Positions 27,867-37,989 are shown, counted from the first letter of the stretch. The stretch is DNA of 64,000 nt from Kluyvera intermedia (GCF_021440345.1 NZ_JAKCNS010000009.1:1-64000), one strand, 5' to 3'. Numbers and translations are program-made. Notes: a model not told the origin generated them from the letters alone.

Positions 27867-28574
27867 TTAACGTATCTGCTGTGCGCGAACGCCCTGCAAA
27901 CGGCGCAGCGTAATGGTGCTGGCACCTTTGTATGCATCCTTGATGTGCGCAGAAATCAGCGCCACGGCCCGTTCCTCATCCCGCTGCTCAATGGCGTCCA
28001 GCAGTTCCGCGTGTTCCTTGTAGGTTTGCGCGATTCGCGTTTCATATTCAAAGTCGAGCCGACGCATGATGCGGATGCGGTTGGTGATGTTGGTCAGGAT
28101 CGTGGCCAATTCCCGGTTGCCCGCCGCCTCGGTCAGGGCGATGTGAAACTGCTCATCTAAAGAGGCGATATTATCGCACTCCAGAAGTTGAGCTTCCGGC
28201 GTAACCACCCAAATAGCCTTGAGGCTCGCCAGTACATCCCGGTTGACCTTCGGTGATGGCGAGCTGCACAGGCTTCTGACCGAATTCATCTCGATCAGCG
28301 CGCGCGTCTCATAGAGATCCTCATACACGTCGAAATCTATCGGGAAGACCTCCCAGCCGTTACGCAAGCAGCGCCGTACCAGACCTTCATTTTGCAGCAG
28401 CAGCAGCGCTTCACGTACCGGCGTGCGGGAGCATCCCAGGCGACGGGCAATGTCCACCTCGGTAAAGCGGTCGCCGGGCAGGAGAACGAATTGGTAAATT
28501 TCCTGCCGCAGCTGCAGGTAGACACGTTCCGAATGTGCCAGCAGCGGCGTGGGTTCAGATGTCATTGCCGTCAT
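27867..28574 (-). CDS. GntR family (FCD subfamily) transcriptional regulator
   Basis: A 235-residue regulator. The N-terminal winged helix (about residues 15-80) has the GntR signature DIARRLGCSRTPVREALLLL. The C-terminal domain (about 90-225) is all-helical of FCD type, with metal-ligand candidates such as Asp/His in DEQFHIALTEAAGNREL and H in YKEHAELLDAI. GGAG lies 6 bases before the ATG at 28574. It starts 14 bases after the MFS gene on the same strand, so it is the last gene of a three-gene leftward unit. A probable operator lies in front of the first gene. FCD regulators usually respond to small organic acids. Confidence 0.88.
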   Translation of the reverse strand: MTAMTSEPTPLLAHSERVYLQLRQEIYQFVLLPGDRFTEVDIARRLGCSRTPVREALLLLQNEGLVRRCLRNGWEVFPIDFDVYEDLYETRALIEMNSVRSLCSSPSPKVNRDVLASLKAIWVVTPEAQLLECDNIASLDEQFHIALTEAAGNRELATILTNITNRIRIMRRLDFEYETRIAQTYKEHAELLDAIEQRDEERAVALISAHIKDAYKGASTITLRRLQGVRAQQIR

Positions 28575-28588
28575 GGGATACTCCGCAA

Positions 28589-29845
28589 TTAGCTATGCTG
28601 GCGGATAAACCGCGCACGCCAGGGTTTTAATACACACAGTGCCAGCCCGGCAGTGATGAAATCAAGGGCTATCGCACAGCCAAAGACCACGTGCCAACCC
28701 TGCGTGTGTTGATACAGCAGCGCCGCCAGCGGCCCACCAAAAATGGAGCCAATGCCCTGTGAAATATACAGCCAGCCGTAGTTAGAGGCGGCATGTTCGC
28801 TGCCAAAGGTATCGGTTAACGTCGATGGGAACAGGGAGAAAATTTCACCCCAGCCGAAAAATACCACGCCGGAGAGCAGCACAAACAGCAGTGGATCTTC
28901 GCGGCAGGCCAGCCACAACGTCATGGCGCAGCCTTCCAGCGCAAAGGCGATAAACATGGTTTTCTCGCGGCCGTAGCGGTCGGAAATAAACCCAAACAGC
29001 GGGCGCGTTAAGCCGTTGGTGAAACGATCGATGGTCAGCGCCAGCGGCAGCGCCGCCATGCCGAACACCACCGCTTTGCTGATACCAAAGTCCTCCGCAA
29101 ACACCGCCATTTGTGACGTCACCATCAAGCCGGAAGTCGACATCATCGCCATCATCGCAAACATCAGCCAGAACAGCGGCTGGCGTAGCATCTCCCGCGA
29201 ATTGAACTGACGAGTGCTTTGCGCAACTTTGCGGCTGACCGGCATCGCCGCCATGCTCGGCGGTAGACTTAACCCCTGGCTTGCCAGCAGGCCAACGGCG
29301 GCAAAAATCAGACCGAACACCGTCATCGTCTGCTCAAGGCCATAGCTGCCCAGCGAAATCGCAATGGGGAAAGTGGTTAAAATCGCCCCCATTCCGTACC
29401 CAGCCGCGACGGCGCCGGCGGCAAAGCCGCGGTTTTGCGGGAACCATTTCACCATCAGCCCCACCACGCCGATATAGACAATCCCGGTGCCCAAGCCGCC
29501 AATACAGCCATACACCAGATACAGCGCCATCAGGCCGTTAATATGCGCGGAAAGCACCCAGCTCAAACCGGCCATCACGGTACCGATAGAGATCAGCAGA
29601 CGCGGGCCAAAGCGCTCTACCAGACGCCCCTGGAACGGCGAAAAGAAGGTCTGCAGAATAATCAGCAGCGAGAACGTCACCTGCAGTTCCGGTAATCCTA
29701 CGCCCAGCTTTTCGGTCAGCGGTTTGGTCAACAATGTCCAGACATACTGCGGGCTGGAGATGGATGCCATGCAGATAAGGCCGAGGATCAGCTGCGTCCA
29801 TTTGCCAAATTTTGGCGCTACCAAAGGTTCTCTAAGAACGGTCAT
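28589..29845 (-). CDS. MFS transporter, oxalate/formate antiporter (OFA) type
   Basis: A 418-residue protein with 12 predicted transmembrane helices. The first helices (SSPQYVWTLLTKPLTEKLGV, QTFFSPFQGRLVERFGPR) and the loop GFISDRYGREKTM are typical of the oxalate:formate antiporter family of the major facilitator superfamily. I start at ATG 29845 with GGAG 6 bases upstream; the longer in-frame start is unlikely. It lies between a GGT-like hydrolase and a GntR-FCD regulator, suggesting uptake or exchange of the hydrolase substrate. Which anion it carries is not evident; monocarboxylates are also possible in this family. Confidence 0.85.
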   Translation of the reverse strand: MTVLREPLVAPKFGKWTQLILGLICMASISSPQYVWTLLTKPLTEKLGVGLPELQVTFSLLIILQTFFSPFQGRLVERFGPRLLISIGTVMAGLSWVLSAHINGLMALYLVYGCIGGLGTGIVYIGVVGLMVKWFPQNRGFAAGAVAAGYGMGAILTTFPIAISLGSYGLEQTMTVFGLIFAAVGLLASQGLSLPPSMAAMPVSRKVAQSTRQFNSREMLRQPLFWLMFAMMAMMSTSGLMVTSQMAVFAEDFGISKAVVFGMAALPLALTIDRFTNGLTRPLFGFISDRYGREKTMFIAFALEGCAMTLWLACREDPLLFVLLSGVVFFGWGEIFSLFPSTLTDTFGSEHAASNYGWLYISQGIGSIFGGPLAALLYQHTQGWHVVFGCAIALDFITAGLALCVLKPWRARFIRQHS

Positions 29846-29940
29846 ATTACGCTCCAATAGACGAAAAAAAGTTGCCAGAAAGCGGGCGCGCATCGCGCAC
29901 CTCATCATTCCTGCAATGTTTCTTTTGGAAAATGCTGGGG

Positions 29941-31548
29941 TTACCAGCGGGCTACGCCACCGTCACTGCGTGGGTCGCTGCCGCCTTCCAGCATGCCGTT
30001 GCGATGCCGGAGAATAGCTCCGGCATGCCCCATGAGGTCGTCATAAGGGGGGTAGATCTCGACGTCATGGCCGTACTGTTTGAGGGTGTCGGTAGTCGCC
30101 GCTCTATGACGGCTTTCAATCTTGAGAGTGTCGCTGCTTTCACCCCAGGTGCGGCCGAGGAGCCAGCGCGGGGCGGTGATGGCCGCCTGAGGCGTCATAT
30201 TCTGGTAGACAATACGGTCAAAGACCGCCGCCAGCGTTTGCGGTTGCCCGTCGCCGCCCATGCTGCCGTAAACCAGCACCCCGCCGTCGGCAAGCCGTGC
30301 CAGCGCGGGGTTGAGGGTATGAAACGGGAGTCGCCCCGGTTGCAGTGGGTTGGTCGCGTTGGGATCCAGCGAGAAGCTGCTGCCGCGGTTTTGCCAGATG
30401 ACGCCGCTGTCCGGTAGGATCACCGCACTGCCAAATTCGTGGTAAATGCTCTGGATAAAGCTGACGGCGGTCCCCGAGCCATCGATAACACCCATCCAGA
30501 TGGTATCGGCCGGGCCGCGTCCTTTGCCCCACGGCAACGCGCGATCGACGACGATCTGCGCGCTCAGCTCACGAATACTGTCGGCGGTCAGTAAGGACTG
30601 CGGATCGAGTGTCATGTGGGCGGGATCGGTGATATGGCTATCGCGCAAGTTAAAGGCCAGCTTGGTGGCCTCCACGCACTGATGAATAAAGTCGGCCTCG
30701 TCAGTTATCACGCCCTTTTTACGCTGCTGTTCAAGAATGCCGGTGATGAGCAATGACACCAGCCCCTGCGACGGCGGCGGCAGGTTATAGACCGTTCCCA
30801 CATCGGTTTGCAGCGCCAGCGGTTTCACCTGCGAGGCGCAGAAGCGGTCGAAGTCAGTAAAACGCAGCAGGCTGCCTGCGGCCTCCAGCTCAGCGCTCAT
30901 CAACCGCGCGGTTTCACCGTGGTAGAAATCCGCCAATCCATTGGTCGCCAATCGCTCAAGCGTGTTTGCCAGTGCGGGTTGCAGGAGCAGTTCATTTACA
31001 TCTAACGCTTCGCCAGTTGAGGCAAACAGGCTGCAAAAACCGGGATGCTGACGCAGCTGATCCAGCCGCGAGGTGATTTGCTGATGCAGGCCGGGCGAAA
31101 CCGGTACGCCCCGGCGCGCGTAGTGGATGGCATCTTTTAACAGCCGAGGCAAAGGAAGAGATTTATTCGCCGTATTTTGCTCAGCCCACGCCAGCGCCTG
31201 TTCCCAGCCGGATACCGTACCAGCCACGGTGTTGGCTGCCAGCGGCCCACGCACGGGAATGTGCTGATAGCCTGCCTGGCGGTAAAAATCGAGGCTCGCT
31301 TTTTCTGCCGCAAACCCACAGGCCTGAATCGCCACCGGCTCTTGCCCCGGTGTGGAAATCAACCAAAAGCCGTCACCGCCAATGCCATTCATGTGCGGGT
31401 AGACCACGGCAATGGTGGCAGCCGCCGCGACCATCGCTTCAACCGCGTTGCCGCCATCGCGCAGCACCGCTACCGCGCTTTCCGCAGCCAGCGAGTGCGG
31501 CGCCACGGCCATCCCCTGCATACATTTTGCTGATTGGTAATGAGTCAT
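29941..31548 (-). CDS. Gamma-glutamyltransferase-like Ntn hydrolase (oxamate amidohydrolase HpxW/YwrD type)
   Basis: A 535-residue member of the GGT family of self-cleaving N-terminal nucleophile hydrolases. The conserved start (AVAPHSLAAESAVAVLRDGGNA, NGIGGDGFW) and the C-terminal glycine motif GSMGGDGQPQTLAAVF are present. In ADTIWMGVID the proposed processing site and nucleophile is Thr349; the usual TTH of classical GGTs is replaced by DTI. No signal peptide is seen, so it is cytoplasmic, unlike E. coli Ggt. These traits resemble oxamate amidohydrolase HpxW of Klebsiella or YwrD of Bacillus rather than a glutathione enzyme. AAGGTGA precedes the ATG. It is the first gene of the cassette with the MFS and GntR genes. 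Confidence 0.82.
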   Translation of the reverse strand: MTHYQSAKCMQGMAVAPHSLAAESAVAVLRDGGNAVEAMVAAAATIAVVYPHMNGIGGDGFWLISTPGQEPVAIQACGFAAEKASLDFYRQAGYQHIPVRGPLAANTVAGTVSGWEQALAWAEQNTANKSLPLPRLLKDAIHYARRGVPVSPGLHQQITSRLDQLRQHPGFCSLFASTGEALDVNELLLQPALANTLERLATNGLADFYHGETARLMSAELEAAGSLLRFTDFDRFCASQVKPLALQTDVGTVYNLPPPSQGLVSLLITGILEQQRKKGVITDEADFIHQCVEATKLAFNLRDSHITDPAHMTLDPQSLLTADSIRELSAQIVVDRALPWGKGRGPADTIWMGVIDGSGTAVSFIQSIYHEFGSAVILPDSGVIWQNRGSSFSLDPNATNPLQPGRLPFHTLNPALARLADGGVLVYGSMGGDGQPQTLAAVFDRIVYQNMTPQAAITAPRWLLGRTWGESSDTLKIESRHRAATTDTLKQYGHDVEIYPPYDDLMGHAGAILRHRNGMLEGGSDPRSDGGVARW

Positions 31549-31562
31549 TGCCGGTCACCTTG

Positions 31563-31590
31563 CCTACATGAGTGTATACATCAATGTAGG
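31563..31590. promoter_or_regulatory. Symmetric operator-like palindrome before the Ntn-hydrolase gene
   Basis: Outer arms CCTACAT and ATGTAGG and a self-complementary core TGTATACA are placed with exactly equal 3-base spacers (GAG and TCA), 28 bases in all. The TGTATACA core is typical of operators for GntR-FCD proteins. It lies 15 bases upstream of the ATG at 31548, so it probably covers the promoter or start of the leftward cassette and is bound by the GntR protein at 27867-28574 (inference). Confidence 0.75.
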
Positions 31591-31734
31591 CACAAACCGT
31601 GCCAGTTATCATTTTCTTTATTTATCTGAATGTTACGAGATTAAGTCGCTTTGGGTGACTTTTTTTGGCGGGCAATGCACGCACCGAAACGGTGCCGATG
31701 TGGGTTCATGGTGCGCAATTCAGCGGGAGGGATA

Positions 31735-31762
31735 AACAAAAAACCCTGCCGAAGCAGGGTTT
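31735..31762 (-). terminator. Intrinsic terminator of ssb
   Basis: Stem AAACCCTGC/GCAGGGTTT with a CGAA loop. On the minus strand it is followed by TTTGTTT and lies about 30 bases after the ssb stop. Confidence 0.88.
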
Positions 31763-31790
31763 CATATTCCAGGTTAGCGAAGCGCTAATC

Positions 31791-32321
31791 TTAGAATGGG
31801 ATGTCGTCGTCGAAGTCCATTGGCGGTTCGTTAGACGGTGCCGGAGCGGACTGCTGCTGCGGACGGGACTGCGCGCCGCCGCTGAACTGGTTGCCGCCCT
31901 GTGGCTGCTGAGGCTGACCCCAACCGCCCTGCTGCTGCTGGCCGCCACCTGCTGGTGCTGCGCCGCCGCCCTGACGGCCACCGAGCATCTGCATGGTGCC
32001 GCCGACGTTAACCACCACTTCAGTAGTGTATTTTTCTGCGCCGGCCTGATCGGTCCATTTGCGAGTACGCAGCTGGCCTTCAATATAAACCTGAGAGCCT
32101 TTACGCAGGTATTCACCCGCAACTTCCGCCAGCTTGCCAAACAGCACAACGCGGTGCCATTCGGTCTGCTCTTTCATTTCACCGGTCGCTTTATCACGCC
32201 AGGATTCGGAAGTAGCCAGCGTAATGTTGGCAACTGCGCCACCATTCGGCATGTAGCGCACTTCCGGGTCCTGGCCCAGGTTACCGACGAGAATCACCTT
32301 GTTTACGCCTCTGCTGGCCAT
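31791..32321 (-). CDS. ssb: Single-stranded DNA-binding protein
   Basis: A 176-residue SSB (E. coli 178). The N-terminal OB-fold covers residues 1-112 ([20 protein letters not shown]...). A Gly/Gln/Pro-rich flexible linker follows, then the acidic tip MDFDDDIPF that recruits replication and repair partners. It is divergent from uvrA with a LexA box in the 252-base gap, the E. coli arrangement; ssb has several promoters there, one SOS-inducible. Confidence 0.98.
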   Translation of the reverse strand: MASRGVNKVILVGNLGQDPEVRYMPNGGAVANITLATSESWRDKATGEMKEQTEWHRVVLFGKLAEVAGEYLRKGSQVYIEGQLRTRKWTDQAGAEKYTTEVVVNVGGTMQMLGGRQGGGAAPAGGGQQQQGGWGQPQQPQGGNQFSGGAQSRPQQQSAPAPSNEPPMDFDDDIPF

Positions 32322-32469
32322 GTTTGTCTCTCCTGAAAATGTATCTTGATTAAGTGTAAACGCGCCAGTGTATCATTTCCAGACCGTATTTTAATAGCCG
32401 CGATGCATATTCCAGTAAACATCTCGTCACTCTACAATTTTTCATCGACCACCCGAATCGGCATTCTAA

Positions 32470-32489
32470 TACTGTATATTCATTCAGGT
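32470..32489. promoter_or_regulatory. LexA (SOS) box of uvrA/ssb
   Basis: TACTGTATATTCATTCAGGT contains the LexA core CTGT-N8-TCAG and, as I recall it, equals the E. coli uvrA SOS box. It lies 85 bases upstream of uvrA. The 252-base gap 32322-32573 holds nothing else that I can identify beyond the two promoters. Confidence 0.9.
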
Positions 32490-32573
32490 TAAGTTGTGTC
32501 ATAATTAGCCGTTTCTGCCGTTTGTCCTTCGAACAAACCAGGCAATCCGTGTATCTTCTACCGGGAAAGGTGA

Positions 32574-35399
32574 ATGGATAAGATCGAAGTTCGGGGCGCC
32601 CGCACCCATAATCTCAAAAACATCAACCTCGTCATCCCTCGCGACAAACTGATTGTCGTGACCGGGCTGTCTGGGTCTGGTAAATCTTCATTGGCTTTCG
32701 ACACCCTCTACGCCGAGGGGCAGCGTCGCTATGTGGAATCGCTTTCTGCCTATGCGCGTCAGTTCCTGTCGCTGATGGAAAAGCCGGACGTCGATCATAT
32801 TGAAGGGCTGTCGCCGGCTATCTCCATTGAGCAGAAGTCGACCTCGCACAACCCGCGTTCTACCGTCGGTACCATCACCGAAATCCACGACTATTTGCGT
32901 CTGCTGTACGCTCGCGTCGGTGAACCGCGCTGTCCGGATCACGACGTGCCGCTGGCGGCGCAAACCGTCAGCCAGATGGTCGATAACGTGCTGTCGCAGC
33001 CGGAAGGCAAGCGCCTGATGCTGCTGGCACCTATCATCAAAGAGCGTAAGGGCGAGCACACCAAAACGCTGGAAAACCTGGCAAGCCAGGGCTATATCCG
33101 CGCACGCATTGATGGCGAAGTCTGCGATCTGTCCGATCCGCCGAAGCTGGAACTGCAAAAGAAACACACCATTGAAGTGGTTATCGACCGCTTCAAAGTG
33201 CGCGATGATTTGTCACAGCGCCTGGCGGAATCGTTTGAAACCGCGCTGGACCTCTCCGGCGGCACGGCGGTAGTCTCCGACATGGACGACCCGAAAGCGG
33301 AAGAACTGCTATTCTCCGCCAACTTCGCCTGCCCAATCTGCGGCTACAGCATGCGCGAGCTCGAACCGCGCCTGTTCTCGTTCAACAACCCGGCCGGCGC
33401 CTGCCCAACCTGTGACGGCCTGGGCGTACAGCAGTATTTCGACCCCGACCGCGTTATCCAGAATCCAGAGCTGTCGCTTGCCGGTGGCGCGATTCGCGGC
33501 TGGGATCGCCGTAACTTCTATTATTTCCAGATGCTGAAATCGCTGGCGGAACACTACCAGTTTGATGTGGAAGCGCCATGGGACAGCCTGGGCGCGGTCG
33601 CACAAAAGGCCATTCTGTACGGTTCAGGCAAAGAGTCGATTGAATTCAAATACATCAACGACCGTGGCGACACCTCCGTGCGCCGCCATCCGTTCGAAGG
33701 CGTGCTGCATAACATGGAGCGCCGCTATAAAGAGACGGAATCGAGCGCGGTCCGCGAAGAGCTGGCGAAATTCATCAGCAACCGCTCCTGCACCAGCTGT
33801 GACGGGACGCGTCTGCGCCGCGAAGCGCGCCACGTGTATGTAGAAAACACACCGCTGCCTACCATCTCCGACATGAGCATCGGCCACGCGCTGGACTTTT
33901 TCACCAACCTGAAGCTGGCCGGTCAACGGGCTAAAATTGCCGAAAAAGTGCTGAAAGAGATTGGCGATCGCCTGAAGTTCCTGGTGAACGTCGGCCTGAA
34001 CTACCTGACCCTTTCCCGCTCCGCAGAAACCCTGTCCGGCGGTGAAGCGCAGCGTATTCGTCTGGCTAGCCAAATTGGCGCCGGGCTGGTAGGCGTGATG
34101 TACGTGCTGGATGAACCGTCCATCGGCCTGCACCAGCGCGATAACGAACGTTTGCTGGGAACGCTGGTTCACCTGCGTAACCTCGGTAATACGGTGATTG
34201 TGGTCGAACACGACGAAGACGCCATTCGCGCCGCCGACCACGTTATCGATATCGGTCCGGGCGCGGGCGTGCACGGTGGCCAGGTGGTTGCCGAAGGGAC
34301 GCTGGACGACATCATGGCGGTGCCAGAGTCGTTAACCGGGCAGTTCATGAGCGGCAAACGCAAAATTGAAGTGCCAAAAAACCGCGTTCCGGCCGATCCG
34401 GAAAAAGTCCTTAAGCTGACCGGCGCCTCGGGTAACAACCTGAAAGACGTGACCCTTACGCTGCCTGTCGGTCTGTTTACCTGCATCACCGGCGTTTCCG
34501 GCTCAGGTAAATCAACGCTGATTAACGACACGCTGTTCCCGATTGCGCAGACCCAGTTGAACGGCGCAACCATTGCCGAACCGGCGCCGTATCGCGACGT
34601 TCAGGGGCTGGAACATTTCGATAAAGTTATTGATATCGACCAGAGTCCAATCGGCCGTACGCCACGCTCTAACCCAGCGACCTACACCGGCGTCTTTACA
34701 CCGGTGCGCGAGCTGTTTGCCGGCGTGCCTGAGTCACGTTCGCGCGGCTACACGCCGGGACGCTTTAGCTTTAACGTCCGCGGCGGGCGCTGTGAAGCCT
34801 GTCAGGGCGATGGGGTTATCAAAGTTGAAATGCACTTCCTGCCGGATATCTACGTGCCGTGCGACCAGTGCAAAGGCAAACGCTATAACCGCGAAACGCT
34901 GGAGATTAAGTACAAAGGCAAAACTATCCACGAAGTGCTGGATATGACCATTGAAGAAGCCCGTGAGTTCTTCGATGCGGTGCCAGCGCTGGCGCGTAAG
35001 CTGCAAACCCTGATGGACGTGGGTCTGACCTACATCCGTCTTGGTCAGTCGGCGACTACGCTGTCCGGCGGCGAAGCACAGCGCGTGAAGCTGGCACGCG
35101 AGCTGTCAAAACGCGGTACCGGCCAAACGCTGTACATTCTGGATGAGCCGACCACTGGTCTGCACTTTGCCGATATCCAACAGCTGCTGGAAGTCCTGCA
35201 TCAGCTTCGGGATCAGGGCAATACCATCGTGGTGATTGAGCACAACCTGGACGTCATTAAGACGGCCGACTGGATTGTCGACCTCGGCCCAGAGGGCGGT
35301 AGCGGCGGCGGTGAAATCCTCGTTTCCGGCACCCCGGAAACGGTGGCTAACTGCGAAGCATCGCACACCGCGCGCTTCCTGAAGCCGCTGCTGTCGTAA
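32574..35399 (+). CDS. uvrA: UvrABC excinuclease subunit A
   Basis: A 941-residue damage-recognition ATPase of nucleotide excision repair (E. coli 940). It has two ABC modules: Walker [10 protein letters not shown] at residues 31-39 and GVSGSGKST near 640, signature motifs LSGGEAQRI and LSGGEAQRV, and Walker [10 protein letters not shown] and ILDEPTTGL. Zinc-binding Cys clusters are present (CPIC...CPTC near 253-283 and CEAC...CDQC near 740-766). GGAAAGG precedes the ATG. It is SOS-induced through the upstream LexA box. Its stop abuts the convergent yjbR stop with no spacer. Confidence 0.99.
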   Translation: MDKIEVRGARTHNLKNINLVIPRDKLIVVTGLSGSGKSSLAFDTLYAEGQRRYVESLSAYARQFLSLMEKPDVDHIEGLSPAISIEQKSTSHNPRSTVGTITEIHDYLRLLYARVGEPRCPDHDVPLAAQTVSQMVDNVLSQPEGKRLMLLAPIIKERKGEHTKTLENLASQGYIRARIDGEVCDLSDPPKLELQKKHTIEVVIDRFKVRDDLSQRLAESFETALDLSGGTAVVSDMDDPKAEELLFSANFACPICGYSMRELEPRLFSFNNPAGACPTCDGLGVQQYFDPDRVIQNPELSLAGGAIRGWDRRNFYYFQMLKSLAEHYQFDVEAPWDSLGAVAQKAILYGSGKESIEFKYINDRGDTSVRRHPFEGVLHNMERRYKETESSAVREELAKFISNRSCTSCDGTRLRREARHVYVENTPLPTISDMSIGHALDFFTNLKLAGQRAKIAEKVLKEIGDRLKFLVNVGLNYLTLSRSAETLSGGEAQRIRLASQIGAGLVGVMYVLDEPSIGLHQRDNERLLGTLVHLRNLGNTVIVVEHDEDAIRAADHVIDIGPGAGVHGGQVVAEGTLDDIMAVPESLTGQFMSGKRKIEVPKNRVPADPEKVLKLTGASGNNLKDVTLTLPVGLFTCITGVSGSGKSTLINDTLFPIAQTQLNGATIAEPAPYRDVQGLEHFDKVIDIDQSPIGRTPRSNPATYTGVFTPVRELFAGVPESRSRGYTPGRFSFNVRGGRCEACQGDGVIKVEMHFLPDIYVPCDQCKGKRYNRETLEIKYKGKTIHEVLDMTIEEAREFFDAVPALARKLQTLMDVGLTYIRLGQSATTLSGGEAQRVKLARELSKRGTGQTLYILDEPTTGLHFADIQQLLEVLHQLRDQGNTIVVIEHNLDVIKTADWIVDLGPEGGSGGGEILVSGTPETVANCEASHTARFLKPLLS

Positions 35400-35753
35400 T
35401 TACGAGTACATCTGCTGTCGGAGCGTTTCCGGCAGCAGTTCTACCGCCAGCTTATACGAAGCATCAACCAGATAGTAAATCTGTGAATTAGGCAGCGAAC
35501 CGTCGAGATAAACCGTACTCCAGTGCGCTTTATTAAGATGGCGGCTGGGACGTACATCGCTATGCTGCTGACGCAGCAGGTCTGCCAGTTCGGGGCTGGT
35601 TTTCAGCGACACCGCCGGGCGGTCTTCCACATCCTTTACCATCGCGAAAAGCACATCGGCCACTTTAATCTGAGTTGCCTTCCAGTCGCTGTGCACGCTC
35701 TGTTCCGCGCCACGCTTAGCCATGCAGTACAGCAGAAGATCCGAGCTGGTCAT
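35400..35753 (-). CDS. yjbR: MmcQ/YjbR family protein
   Basis: A 117-residue cytoplasmic protein of the MmcQ/YjbR-like family, which has a double-wing DNA-binding (CyaY-like) fold. Conserved motifs are GAEQSVHSDWKATQIKV, KTSPELADLL, HSDVRPSRHLNKAHWSTV and YLDGSLPNSQIYYLVDASY. I use ATG 35753 (AGGAG about 9 bases upstream), which matches the E. coli length. Function is unknown. Its TAA is directly adjacent to the TAA of uvrA on the other strand, so the two transcripts must overlap at their 3' ends. Confidence 0.93.
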   Translation of the reverse strand: MTSSDLLLYCMAKRGAEQSVHSDWKATQIKVADVLFAMVKDVEDRPAVSLKTSPELADLLRQQHSDVRPSRHLNKAHWSTVYLDGSLPNSQIYYLVDASYKLAVELLPETLRQQMYS

Positions 35754-35883
35754 CGTTATACTCCTTTGTGTTACCGCCATCTGTGCAAAAAATCATCACC
35801 TTCAGTGTGCAACAAGACGCCGAAAGGTTAAACCTTCCGACGCATTATTTTGCCTAAAAAAGCATCATTTTTTGGTAGGGCGC

Positions 35884-36597
35884 TCAGTACTCGGAGTTAA
35901 CGATCACTTCTTCATTGAAAGCGCCAGCCTGCGGCAGCGGTCGGTAAGTAGAGTTGGAGGCGCGCAGCACGCGGATCCCTCGGGCACCGGCTTCACGCGC
36001 GGCGGTGATGTCGTTGTCTGAATCACCATAAAACACCCGAATATTCTTCTCTTTTAGCCACTGCGTTTTGCTGTTCTGCCCCGGATGGTCGCCGGCAAAA
36101 ATCACCGGATTCATGCTCGCAGCCGGGATCAGGAAATCATCCTGCAGCGTTTTGGAGACGGTTTCGGTTTTGGTCGGGCTACGTCCGGTGACAAAGTAGA
36201 TGCTGTCGCCGCGCTTCACGTGCATCGCAATCAGTGAACGCGCGACCTCTTTAGGAATGCTGAACGCATCCCAGCCGTTGTTCATCTTTTCCCAAAACTC
36301 AGGGTTCTTCAGATAGTCCTGGCTGTCCGGTGAATAGGTTCTTTGCCCGCGCCAAAAGCCAGGACTGGAGAACAGCACGGTATCGTCGATATCAAAACCG
36401 ACGGCCATCGGCGGATGACCAAGCAGACTATTTTCAATCTGTGCCACAGAAACCCAGTGGATAGGCGCTTGCTCAGCAAGTTTCGCGATATCGGTCCCTG
36501 GGTATAGTGGAGAGGGTGACGACGCATGGGCCGTCACCGAAGCATTCAGTGCAAATAACAAGCAGACGGCACTGAGAGCCTGCGTAATCTTGCGCAT
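35884..36597 (-). CDS. aphA: Class B acid phosphatase AphA
   Basis: A 237-residue periplasmic phosphatase/phosphotransferase that dephosphorylates nucleotides and other organic phosphomonoesters. The signal peptide is residues 1-25 (cut after THAHA-type TAHA). The mature protein is a DDDD-superfamily enzyme with FDIDDT (residues 68-73; nucleophile Asp69, acid/base Asp71), a Thr/Lys region at [11 protein letters not shown] and the distal GDSDNDI metal ligands. The length equals E. coli AphA. Confidence 0.96.
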   Translation of the reverse strand: MRKITQALSAVCLLFALNASVTAHASSPSPLYPGTDIAKLAEQAPIHWVSVAQIENSLLGHPPMAVGFDIDDTVLFSSPGFWRGQRTYSPDSQDYLKNPEFWEKMNNGWDAFSIPKEVARSLIAMHVKRGDSIYFVTGRSPTKTETVSKTLQDDFLIPAASMNPVIFAGDHPGQNSKTQWLKEKNIRVFYGDSDNDITAAREAGARGIRVLRASNSTYRPLPQAGAFNEEVIVNSEY

Positions 36598-36751
36598 GTT
36601 TTCCCTTAATTCGTCGATTCGTTATTGTTTTAGAGTCAGTCGTGCTTTAAACAAAGCACTGCGACCTTACCGTCTGAGGTCGACGAAAGGAAGGAATATC
36701 TAAGAATAATCCCAGAAAAAGTAAGGAGATCACGTTTTGATTTCGGGAAAA

Positions 36752-36786
36752 CACTCTGGCTCAGCGCTTACCTTAGAGCCAGAGTG
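36752..36786 (-). terminator. Intrinsic terminator of tyrB
   Basis: Arms CACTCTGGCTC and GAGCCAGAGTG with a 13-base loop, followed by TTTTCCCG on the minus strand. It begins 9 bases after the tyrB stop. Confidence 0.85.
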
Positions 36787-36795
36787 AGCACATAC

Positions 36796-37989
36796 TTACA
36801 TCACAGCAGCAAAGGCTTTGGCAACCCGCTGAACGTTCCGGCTGTTGAGCCCTGCCACGCACATACGACCGCTGGCGATCAGGTAAACGCCGAACTCGTC
36901 GCGCAGTCTATCAACCTGTTGCGCGCTCAGGCCGGTGTAGCTAAACATCCCGCGCTGCTTGAGCAGATAGTCGAAATTACCGTTCGGCATCTCTTCTTTC
37001 AGCACGTTGACCAGCGCCTGACGCATTTCCAGAATACGCGTACGCATCCCTTCCACTTCCGCCAGCCAGTTGGCTTTCAGCTCCGCGTCGCCCAGCACCG
37101 CTGCCACTACCTGCGCCCCAAAGTTCGGCGGGCTGGAATAGTTACGGCGCACCGTCGCTTTCAGCTGGCCCAGCACGCGCAGCGCGGTTTCGTTATCTTC
37201 ACAGATAATCGACAGACCGCCGACGCGCTCGCCGTACAGCGAGAAGATTTTGGAGAACGAGTTGCTGACCAGTGCAGGCAGCCCGGCCGCGGCAATCGCG
37301 CGGATCGCGTAGGCGTCCTCATCCATACCCGCGCCAAAACCTTGATAAGCGATATCGAGGAATGGAATCAGCTCACGGGCCTTGAGCACCTCAACCACCG
37401 CGTCCCACTGCGCAGGCGTGAGATCGGCACCGGTTGGGTTATGGCAGCACGGATGCAGCAACACGATGCTGCGTGCAGGCAGCGTGTTGAGTTTTTCCAG
37501 CAGCGCATCCACGCGCACGCCGTTGGTTTCGCTGTCAAACCACGGGTAGGTACCGACGGTAAAGCCCGCACCTTCAAAAATCGCGATATGGTTTTCCCAG
37601 GTCGGGTCGCTGACCCACACACCGGAGTCCGGGAAGTAGCGCTTGAGGAAATCCGCGCCAACCTTCAGCGCGCCGGAGCCGCCGAGGGTTTGAATGGTCG
37701 CCACGCGCTGTTGCTGGAGAACCGGGTTGTCCGCGCCAAACAGCAGCGGCGCCACGGTGTGACGGTAGCTGTTAAGCCCTTCCATCGGCAGATACAACGA
37801 CGCGCCGTGCGGCTGCGCGTTCAGACGCGCTTCGGCTTTCGCCACCGCCTGCAGCTGCGGAATGATGCCGTCTTCGTTGTAGTACAGGCCGATGCTGAGG
37901 TTAACTTTGTCGCTGCGCGGATCTTCTTTGAAGCGTTCCATTAACGAAAGAATGGGGTCGCCCGCATAGGCGTCAACTTTTTGAAACAC
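36796..37989 (-). CDS. tyrB: Aromatic-amino-acid aminotransferase
   Basis: A 397-residue PLP enzyme of aminotransferase class I that makes tyrosine and phenylalanine (and leucine) from their keto acids with glutamate. The PLP lysine is Lys247 in [16 protein letters not shown], numbered as in E. coli TyrB. NPTGADLT and the substrate-binding Arg near ASGRMCVAG are also present. The start codon is GTG, as in E. coli (CTGGAGAACCATCGC precedes it). A TGTAAA sequence about 25 bases upstream may be half of a TyrR box (weak). A REP-like element separates it from alr upstream. Confidence 0.97.
   Translation of the reverse strand: MFQKVDAYAGDPILSLMERFKEDPRSDKVNLSIGLYYNEDGIIPQLQAVAKAEARLNAQPHGASLYLPMEGLNSYRHTVAPLLFGADNPVLQQQRVATIQTLGGSGALKVGADFLKRYFPDSGVWVSDPTWENHIAIFEGAGFTVGTYPWFDSETNGVRVDALLEKLNTLPARSIVLLHPCCHNPTGADLTPAQWDAVVEVLKARELIPFLDIAYQGFGAGMDEDAYAIRAIAAAGLPALVSNSFSKIFSLYGERVGGLSIICEDNETALRVLGQLKATVRRNYSSPPNFGAQVVAAVLGDAELKANWLAEVEGMRTRILEMRQALVNVLKEEMPNGNFDYLLKQRGMFSYTGLSAQQVDRLRDEFGVYLIASGRMCVAGLNSRNVQRVAKAFAAVM

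Noticed and set aside
36784-37944. 386-codon frame antisense to tyrB
   Set aside because: It is antisense to a conserved enzyme, with His/Arg-rich composition typical of reversed G+C-rich genes.
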